This document shows positions 55,022 through 64,000 of a stretch of 64,000 bases of DNA, in pieces. The position numbers were made by a program, and so were the translations under genes. The stretch covers positions 310,001 to 374,000 of the forward strand of contig CAWGXZ010000004.1 of the NCBI GenBank assembly GCA_963826695.1. The letters run 5' to 3'. The stretch is from CAWGXZ01 sp963826695 (GTDB lineage: Bacteria; Pseudomonadota; Gammaproteobacteria; Burkholderiales; Burkholderiaceae_C). The notes below the pieces were generated by a model. That model saw nothing but the letters and a program-made list of their open reading frames with translations, was not told the origin of the DNA and searched no databases. Each line of letters begins with the position of its first letter. Positions within the stretch are counted from its first letter, which is position 1.

Positions 55022-58000
55022 GTGGACAAGCGCGTGAATCCGGCTTCCCTGGCCAAACCGCGCAAGCGGCCCCTTTCTTCCGTCGTGCCGAGCGCGACGC
55101 GACTCATCAGTCAGCTGGTGCGGCGCGCCATGCAGGCGATCGCGGCGCCGACGCCGGCGCCCGGCAAGCTGGTGTTCGAGTCGTTCGAGCCCCGGGTGCT
55201 GCTATCCGGCGACACGGTCGTCCCGAGAATAGACGGCAACCTCGACGTGCCGGGCGAGACCGACCGCTACGGCTTCACGGTCGAAGACAACATCCGGGTC
55301 GTCTTCGATTCGCTGACCAACCGCAGCGACATGCACTGGTCGATCGAGGGGCCCCGCGGCGAGGTCGTCACCGATCGGCCGTTCAGTCAATCCGACGGCA
55401 GCTTGCGCCAGGGCGAGGTGGCTTTCGACCTCACCGCCGGCGATTACACGCTGAGCGTCGATGGGAGAGGCGACGCGACCGGCGCCTACAGCTTCCGCCT
55501 GGTGGACATCGCGAAGGCAACCGAGCTGACGCCTGGCACGGCGGTTTCCGGCCTGCTCGAGCCGGCCAACGAGACCGACGCCTACAAGTTCAGCGTCGCC
55601 GCCGGCGAGCGCTTCTATTTCGACAGCCTGCAGAGTCCCGGCAACACCTACTGGCGGTTGCTCGACCCGTTCGGTCGCACGGTCACCGGCCCGACCAACC
55701 TCAATTCCGACATCGGCGAGTTGCGGCTCGATGTCGACGGCAGCTACACCGTGCTCGTCGAAGGCCAGCCGGGCCAGTCGGGCGCCGCCGCGGCGTACCG
55801 CTTCAACATCGTTGCGCTGCAGGACACCGCGCCCGTCGCGATGCAGGTCGGCACGGTCGTCTCCGGCCGCATCGACGGCGCCGGACTTCGCGACGGCTAC
55901 ACCTTCGACCTCGCGGCCGACACCCGGGTTCTGTTCGACTCGCTCAGCGAGCAGTCGCGTCTGAACTGGTCGCTGAGCGGCCCGCGCGGCGCGGTGGTCG
56001 GCTCGCAGCCGTTGACCGCGGCGGACTCCTTCGACATCTCGGGCAACAGCGGCCTGCTGTTGCGCTCCGGCCGCTATACGCTGACGATCGCTGGCGAGGG
56101 TGACGCGGTCGGCGACTACGCCTTTCGTTTGCTCGACTTCGCTGCGGCGACTTCGATCTCTCCGAGCACGCCCGTCGAGGGAACGCTCGGCGATGCCGAG
56201 GCGGGCAACGCGAGCCGGCATGTCGTCTCTGGTGCACCGCTCGTCTATCCGGCCGGTGAAACCAACCGGGCCTTCAATCAGGACGGCTCGAACCGCTACA
56301 TCGAGGTTGCCGACAACGCGAGCCTGAAGCCGCAGCAGCTGACGCTGGAAGCCTGGGTCCTGCGCGATCCGGCGATCGGCAACTGGGGCGCCGTGCTCAT
56401 GAAGAGCAGCAACAGTTCGTGGAACGATGGCTGGGGCCTGACGAACTACACCGACGGCAAGATTCACTTCTTCGTCAACAACTATTCGAGCAACGAGGTC
56501 AAGGCCGACTTGCCGGCCAATACCTGGACCCATGTCGCGGCGACCTACGACGGCGCGGCGCTCAAGCTCTACCTGAACGGCGCGCTGGTCGCCAGCCGCG
56601 CCTACACCGCGCCGATCGTGCAGTCGTCGCAGCCGCTGCGCATCGGCTCGGGCTCGGGTGCCAACTATCCCTGGAAGGGGCAGATCGACGAGGCGCGAAT
56701 CTGGAACGTCGCGCGCAGTGCCGAGCAGATCGCTGCCGCCTACCAGTCGACCCTCACCGGCAGCGAAGCCGGCCTGGTGGCCAACTGGCGCTTCGACGAG
56801 GCCTCCGGGTCGACTTTCGCCGACCGCAGCGCGAACGCCAACAGCGGCACGCTCGTCAACCCGGCGTCGATCGAAACCCGGCTTTACCGCTTCGACGCGA
56901 TCGCCGGCGAGCGCTTTTATTTCGAGCCGCTGAGCCAGTCCGGGGACAACTTTCCGCTACGCATCTTCGACCCCGCCGGCCAGTTGCTCGCCGGCCCGCG
57001 ATCGTTCACGACCCAGGCCGACGTCTTCACCGCCGAGCGCAGCGGCAGCTACGTCCTGGCGCTCGAAGGCCGCATCTACAACGACAACCCGAGCCCGTAC
57101 CGTTTCAACCTGCAGAAGGTCGTCGACGCGACGACTGCGCTCGGCATCGGCACACGAGTCGACGGCCGCATCGAGCATGCCGGCCAGCAGAAGTCCTACA
57201 CCTTCACGCTCGGCAGCCCGACGCGCACAGTTTTCGACGCGCTGACCGGCGACAACCGCTTCACCTGGACGCTCGCCGGCCCCGGCGGCACGCTCGTCTT
57301 GCCGCGCGGCTTTCGCAGCTCCGATTCAGGCGAGCGCAGCGATGCGGTTGTGCTCGACCTGACGGCGGGCGATTACACGCTGACCGTCGACGCATCGGCC
57401 GCAACGACCGGCGACTTCGCTTTCCGGCTGCTCGACCTCGCCTCGGCGCAGCAGATCGCCTACAGCGCCAGCGTGAGCGGCAGCCTTGCCCCCGGCAGCG
57501 CGACGCAAGCCTTTCGCTTCGACGCGACCGCCGGCGACCAGGTCGCTTTCGACTGGCGTTCGCGCAGCGGCGGCAATCCCTACTGGCGACTGCTCGATCC
57601 GACCGGCCGGCAGATCTTCGGGCCGGACTATTTCAACCAGGACCGTGGGCCGTTCAACCTGCTGCTGAGCGGCAGCTACACGCTGCTGCTCGAAGGCCGC
57701 TCGTTCGAAACTGCGCCCGTCGCTTACGACTTCGCACTGACGCTGGAGGGCAACACGCCGCCCGTGGCGCTGACTGGCACCGCGATGCCGCTCGGCAGCC
57801 GGGTCGACGGCAGCTTGAGCGCGGCCGGCGAGGTCGACAGCTACGTCTTCGACCTGGCGGCGCCGACCCGGCTCTACTTCGACAGCTTTGCGCCGAACAA
57901 CGACAGCAGGTTTCGCTGGTCGCTGGTCGGTCCGCGCGGGCTCGAAATCGACAGCCGCAGCACCTACTCCTCCGAGTCGTACGAATTCGGCAGCGGCAGC

Positions 58001-61000
58001 CCGGCGGTCGACGTGGTGTTGCCGGGGACCTACCAGTTGCTGATTCGCGCCGACGGCGGCACCACCGGCGCTTACGCATTCCGGCTGCTCGACTTGGCTG
58101 CGGCGACGCCTGTCACGCTCGGTACAGCAACGACCGGGAGCCTCAATCCCACCAACGAAACGGACGCCTACCGTTTCTCGGTGACCGCCGGTGACCGCAT
58201 CTACTTCGACCGTGAGAGCCTCGAGCCTGCCTACGGCGACTGGGTCAGCTGGCGTCTGCTCGATCCGAGCGGTCGACAGGTGTTCGGGCCGGTCGATTTC
58301 AACCAGGACGTGCCGACGCGCACGCTGACAGTCGGCGGCAGCTACACGCTGTTGATCGAAGGCCGCATCTGGACGACGCAGTACGAGTCGTATTACGGAC
58401 TCACGAAGTTCGACTACCGCTTCAACCTGCAGAAAGTGGTCGACACCGCGCCGGTCGCGCTGACGCTCGGCCAGACCGTCGACGGCAGCCTCGACCGCGC
58501 AGGCGAAGTCGACCGCTACAGCTTCACCCTCGCAGACGAGAGCCAGCTCTATTTCGACAGCCTGACCAACAACGACTCGATCAGCTGGACGCTGGCCGCG
58601 CCTGACGGCACGACGATCAGCCGCAGTTTCTCGGGCAGCGATTCGGCCGAAATCGGCGGCGCGAATCCGCTGCTGCGGCTCGCCGCAGGGAGCTACACGC
58701 TCAGCGTCGCCGGCGGCGCAGATTCTGTGGCCGGCTACAGCTTCCGCCTGCTCGACGTTGCGGCGCATTCGACCGCGATCAGTCTGGGCAGCGTCGTCAG
58801 CGCCGCGCTCGCGCCAGCGCGCTCGACCGACATCTACCGCTTCGATGCGGTCGCAGGCGAGCGCTTCTATTTCGACCGCATCACTTTCGGCGACTACTAC
58901 AACACCACCTACCGCCTGCTCGATCCGAACGGCAATCAGGTCTGGGGTGGCTATGTCTTCGACGACCAGGACGTTCGCACCTTCGAGCAAACCGGCAAGC
59001 ACACGCTGCTCGTCGAAGGCCGCATCGGGAACGGCGCGGCGACCAATGCCTACGGCTTTAACGTCCAGAGGGTTGTCGACAGCAGCGTACCGCTCGACGA
59101 TCGGCGCAACCACCGCCGGGAGCATCGCGCACGTCGGTCAGCGCGCGCTCTACAACTTCAGCCTGACCGAGGCAAAGCAACTGTTGTTCGACGGCTTGGC
59201 GCCGAGCAATGCGAATCCGGACTTGTACTGGACGCTGACCGGTCCGCGCGGCGTCGAAATTTCGAGCCGGCGCTTCTACGGCTCCGAGTCGTACGAGCTC
59301 GGCGGAACGAACCCGCTGCTCGACCTGATCGGGGGCGACTACGTCCTGAGCTTCGACCTGGGCGGCGATGCCACGGGCGATTTCAGTTTCCGCCTGCTCG
59401 ACATCGGCGTGGCGCCGGTCATTGCGAGCGAAACGGTCGTCAGCGGCCAGCTCAATCCGGTCAACGAGACCGATGTCTACCGCTTCGACGTGGTCGCCGG
59501 CAAGCGCTATTACGTCGACCGGCAACTGCTGAACAGCTCCAGCGACTGGCAAACCTGGCGCCTCTTCGATTCATACGGCCGGCAGTTGCTCGGGCCGCAG
59601 AACCTCGACGACATCGACATCTTCACGCCGACGCAAAGCGGCCGCTACACGCTGGTTGTCGAGGGACGCATCTGGCAAAGCCAGTATCGGGCGACAACCG
59701 ACTACAGCTTCAAGCTGCTCGAGATCAGCGACGACCTCGCGACGATCGTGCCGGGGCAAAGCTTCGGCCTGGAGACGCCGCGCACGGCAGGGAAAATCGG
59801 CGGCGCGGTGCGGCTCGACGGCGTTCATTACGGCGAAATCGCCGACAACGACGCGATCGATCTCACCGGTTCGCTGACGCTGGAAGCCTGGTTCCGGGTC
59901 GACGGCTACGCCTCCGAATGGCAGGCGCTCTTCTACAAGGGCAACGGCAATTACTGGCAGCGCACCTACACGCTGTGGGTCAATTCGGCGGGCTACCTGC
60001 ACCTGTCGACCGGAGACAACAACAACCAGACGATCAGCACCACCGCCGGCTCGGTCAAGCTGGGCGAGTGGCAGCACGTCGCTGCGGTGCTCGACCGCAC
60101 GACCGGTGCGATGAAGCTCTACCTCGACGGCGTCGAGGCAGCGACCGGCGACTTGCGCAGCGCCCCGGCGATCGCGAGCGACCAGCCGCTCTTCATCGGC
60201 CGCTCGCTGGAGGGCAATCCGCTATTCCAGGGCGCGGTCGATGACGTGCGCCTCTGGAACACCGTGCGCACGCCCGAGCAGATCGCCGGCGGCCGGGACG
60301 CGGCGCTCGCCGGCACCGAAGCGGGGCTGGTGTTCTACCTCCCGGCCGACGAGACGAGCGGCGAGACGCTTGCCGATGCGACCGGCAACGGCCACCCGGC
60401 AACGCTGCACCACATCTACGGTGCGGCGAGCGGCGTGGTCGCCGGCTTTCTCGATTTCGGCCAGCGCGACGTCTATCGCTTCACCCTCGGCGCGGCCGAA
60501 CGGCTGTATTTCGATTCGCTCGCCGACCGCTACGACTTGCGCTGGAGCCTGATCGGTCCGCGCGGCACGGTCGTCTCCGGCCGGCCGTTCCAGCAGAGCG
60601 ATTCGGCCGATGGCAGCAGCATCCTCGACCTCGCCGCGGGCGATTACACGCTGACGGTCGACGCGAACGTCGGCAGCTCGGGGGCGTACGCGTTTCGCCT
60701 GCTCGATCTCGCCGACGCCCAGCCGCTCGCGCTCGATACGCAGGTCGACGGTACGCTCGACCCGGCCAACTCGACCGTCGCCTACCGCTTCGACGCGACC
60801 GCGGGCGAGCGCTACTACTTCGACCGCAGCGCGAACGGCAACACCTACTGGCGTCTGCTCGACCCGTTCGGCCGCGCCGTCTTCGGCCCGGGCTATCTCG
60901 GCAGCGAAATGCCGGATGTGACGGCGCTCGCTTTCAGCGGCACCTATACGCTGCTGATCGAAGGCCGGCGCGACGCCGGCGGCAGCTCGCCGTACGGCTT

Positions 61001-64000
61001 CAAGGTGCAGCGGATCGTCGACCCGACGGTCGCGATCACCCCCGGCGAGGCGAGCGGCCGCACGCCGCGCTGGAGGTCCGGCCAGTTCGGCTCGGCGCTC
61101 GCACTCGATGGTCTGGCATCGCTCGAGGTGGCGCCGAATTCGGCGCTCGACCTGCGCCAGACGGCGACCTTCGAAGCCTGGGTCAACATCGACCGGTTCG
61201 CCAACACCTGGACGCCGCTTTTCTACCGCGGCAACGGCGATCCGCAGCAGCGCAGCTACAGCGTCTGGCTGAATGGCAATGGCTCGGTCTTGATCTCCAG
61301 CGCCGACGGCGGCGAGCAGGGCGTGATCACGGCGCCCGGACTGATCACGACCGGCGTCTGGCATCACATCGCCGCGGTGATGGACCGGCCGAACGGCCAG
61401 ATGCGCATCCTCGTCGACGGTGTCGAGCGGGCACTGGGCGGCGTCCGGCAGACGCCGGCGAGCGCTGCGACCGGCCCGCTTCGAATCGGCAACAGCAGCG
61501 AGTTTGCAGGCGACTACGCCGGCATCGTCGGCCGCGTCGACGAATTGCGCGTCTGGAACGTCGCGCGCAGCAACGAACAGATCGTCGCTTCCAAGGATGC
61601 GACGCTTGCTGGCAGCGAAGCCGGCCTGGTGGTGCTGCTCAAGGCGGATGAAGGCAGCGGCACGGTGCTCGCCGATTCGAGCGGCAAGGGCAATGCAGCG
61701 ACCCTCGTCGAGTCGACGCCCGGCATCGTCAGCGGCGCCATCGCACGCGCCGGGGAGCGGGTGGGCTACAGCTTTACGCTTGCCCAGCCGGCGACGCGGC
61801 TGTATTTCGATTCGCTGACCAACAACGGCAGCCTGCGTTGGAGCCTCGCCGGTCCGCGCGGCATCGTGACCGCCGGTCGCTCGTTCCAGTACGGCGATTC
61901 CGTCGACGGCAGCGCTTTCTTCGAGCTCGCAGCGGGCAATTACACGCTCACGGTCGACGGCGTCGACGACACCGTCGCACCGTTCGCATTTCGGCTCCTG
62001 CCGCTCGACGCAGCGACGCCGCTTTCGGTGGGAACGCAGGTCGATGCGCAGCTCACCCCGGCGAACGAAACCGATGCCTATGGCTTCGACGTCGCGGTTG
62101 CCGGCCAGCGCTTCTACTTCGACACGATTTCTCGCCTCGGTGGCGACATTTACTGGCGACTGCTCGACCCGTTCGGCCGTCCGGTCGAAGGCCCGTCTTC
62201 GATGAACAGCAGTGGCGAGGACCGCGAATTCACGCTGCCCTTCGCCGGCCGCTACACGCTCTTGATCGAAGGCCGCTTCTACGTCGGCGGCAATGCGGCG
62301 TACAGCTTCAACCTGCAGCCGATCGTCGACGAGCAGGCGGCGTTGACGCTCGGCACGACGACGGCGGGTTCGATCGCGCATGTCGGCCAGCGCGACATCT
62401 ACAGCTTCACGCTCGCCGCCGGCGCGCCGGTCTATTTCGATTCGCTGACCCACAATTCGCGCCTCAACTGGACGCTCGCCGGACCGCGCGGCACCGTCGT
62501 CACGGGCCGCAGCTTCAGCAACAGCGATTCGCTCGACTTCGGCGCTTCGCCGGTGCTCGACCTCGTCGCCGGCGATTACACCCTGACGATCGACGGCAGC
62601 GGCGACGCCACCGGCGACTACGGCTTCCGGCTGCTCGACCTCTCGAGCGCGCCATCCCTGGCGCTCGGCACGTCGGTCAGCGGCAGCCTGAGCCCCGGCA
62701 ATGCGACCGTCGCCTACCGCCTCGACGGAACGGCCCGCGACCGGGTCGGTTTCGAGCTGATCAGCGAGAGTCGCAACAGCGCCGGCTGGCGGCTGCTCGA
62801 TCCCTACCTGTCACCGGTGTTCGGCCCGAGCAACGTCGAGAGCGTCTCGGCGGTCACGCTGCCTTACGACCGGCACGAATTACCTGCTGGTCGAAGGCCG
62901 CGTCGACGAAGGCACGCCGGTCGACTACAGCTTCCGCGCAGTCGACCTCAACCTGCCGGCAAGCGGCCAGACTGCGCAGAATTTCGACGCGGCCGGCCTG
63001 CCATACGCGCTCGCGACTTTCAGCGCTGCGCCGCCTTCGGTGCAGCCGGGTGGACCGTCGGGCAATTTCCTGCGGTTGTTGCCGGGCGATGTCACCGGCA
63101 TCAACACGGTCGGTTTCAGCAACACCGCGGTCGGTGTCGTTCCGGCAACGGCGACGGTCGATTTCGATCTGCGCATCACCCGGGTCAGCAACCAGGGCGA
63201 CGGCATCGGCTTCGCGTGGCTCGACCCGAAAGTCTGGGGCAACAGCGGCCCTGTGGCGCAGTTCGCCGAAGAGCCGAACCTCGCGGCCAGCTTCGGCGTC
63301 GGCTTCGACCCGGTCAACAACGGCGAGATCAACGACAACCACGTATCGCTGCATTTCAACGGCAGCAAGCTCGGTGAATTCGACCTCGGCGCGGCGATTT
63401 CTGGTTTTCGCCTCGACGACGGCCGTTTTTTCCATGCCCGCATCGTTCTCACGGCGGCCGCGGGCGGAAGCCGCGTTTCGGTCTTCCTGACGCCCGCCGG
63501 CGGCAGCGAGGCTCCCGTCATCAGCGACTTCTTCGTCTCCGGCCTCTCTGCGTACGACGGCCGGGTTGCTTTCGGCGCGCGCAACGGCGGCTGGCGCGCC
63601 GACAACGACATCGACAACGTGTCGGTGGCCGTGACGCCCGGGGCTGCCGAAGTGTTGCCCCCGCTCACGCTCGGCGAGGTGGTGACCGGGACGCTCGCCG
63701 TGGCCGGTGAGCGCGACCGCCACGCCTTCAGCCTTGCGGGACCGACGCAGCTCTATTTCGACGTCCAGACGAACAATTCCGAGCTGCGCTGGAGCCTCGC
63801 GGGCCCGCGCGGCGCCGTGATGACCGACCGGCGCTTCAGCGACACCGATGCGGCGAACGGTGTCACGCTCATGTCGGTGCCGGCGGGCGACTACGTCGTG
63901 ACGATTTCGGGTACCACCGGCGACTACCGCTTCCGCCTGCTCGACCTTGCCGCTGGGACCAACCTCACGCCGGGAACGCCGATCACGGCCACGCTCGACC
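55022..64000 (+). CDS. Giant LEPR-XLL repetitive protein (N-terminal part, continues past the window)
   Basis: At least 2990 residues. Near the N-terminus is FESFEPRVLLSGD (55175-55213), the LEPR-XLL motif found at the start of very long secreted repeat proteins. About ten pairs of ~105-residue repeats follow. Type A has YFDSLTNN, WSLAGPRG, AGDYTLTVDG and FRLLDLA. Type B has NETDAYRF, GERFYFD, YWRLLDPFGR and SGSYTLLIEGR; both resemble PPC-type beta-sandwiches. LamG-like domains lie at about 56260-56860, 59800-60400 and 61075-61700. An L-type-lectin-like domain is at 62950-63640. Single extra bases at about 59096 and 62871 break the frame. A GTG at 55022 is chosen over ATG 54923. Probable role is surface attachment or matrix; export by a type I system is inferred. 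Confidence 0.85.

Noticed and set aside
51402..55037. 1211-codon open frame on the plus strand opposite recC
   Set aside because: Antisense shadow: composition is Arg/Gly/Ala/Val-rich with no recognisable domain, while the minus strand carries a full RecC.
57326..59125. Minus-strand frame of about 600 codons opposite the giant gene
   Set aside because: Shadow of the repeats, as its repeat period matches the plus-strand protein; no independent start signal.

Overview
The window is GC-rich (roughly two thirds or more G+C) and densely coded on both strands. Gene content and order point to a betaproteobacterium, probably Burkholderiales or Rhodocyclales: hemA-prfA-prmC, ribF-ileS-lspA, a PimC/PimD-like acyl-CoA dehydrogenase pair, recC-recB-recD, an MTA-type spermidine synthase-like pair and a proteobacterial KaiC-like ATPase. 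I cannot place it more precisely from sequence alone. I see no tRNA, rRNA, CRISPR array, transposase or phage gene.

Layout. 1-8.2 kb: core genes (prmC start, prfA, hemA, miaB) with small conserved proteins, a ZIP metal transporter, an atypical SDR, a quinone oxidoreductase and a mini zinc-finger protein. 8.3-17.0 kb: a very large CheB-CheR-PAS-kinase-receiver protein, then lspA, ileS and ribF (read leftward). 17.1-17.8 kb: a gene-free stretch with three copies of a dispersed intergenic repeat. 17.8-24.5 kb: rsuA, a lipoprotein-type hydrolase, a long palindromic element, the acyl-CoA dehydrogenase pair, yajQ and murB. 24.5-26 kb: a membrane protein and a spermidine synthase-like protein, encoded separately. 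26-38.7 kb: a signalling region with three more histidine kinases, a double-domain KaiC-like ATPase and two response regulators, interspersed with argG, ppnP and two small stress-type envelope proteins. 38.7-45.9 kb: FKBP isomerase, gluQ, a DUF599 membrane protein, an SUV3-like helicase, an uncharacterised 166-residue protein, an isolated ureD, a small basic protein and XdhC. 45.9-54.7 kb: recC-recB-recD with 1-4 nt overlaps. 55.0-64.0 kb: the start of a giant repetitive LEPR-XLL protein that runs off the right end.

Functional groupings. RecBCD forms one translationally coupled operon for double-strand break repair. ribF-ileS-lspA and hemA-prfA-prmC are housekeeping operons. The two acyl-CoA dehydrogenases look like one heteromeric enzyme for dicarboxylic or other CoA esters. 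The KaiC-like protein and the downstream hybrid kinase form a likely signalling pair. The NarX-type kinase and its divergent NarL-type regulator form another.

The most unusual features are the giant protein, built from two alternating repeat types with LamG domains and a lectin-like domain, and twelve single-base insertions. The insertions break the frames of four otherwise well-conserved genes (spermidine synthase-like, FKBP, the SUV3-like helicase with eight, and the giant gene with two). All are +1 and almost none extend a homopolymer run. Residual assembly error is the simplest reading, but it should be checked before any of these is called a pseudogene or recoded.
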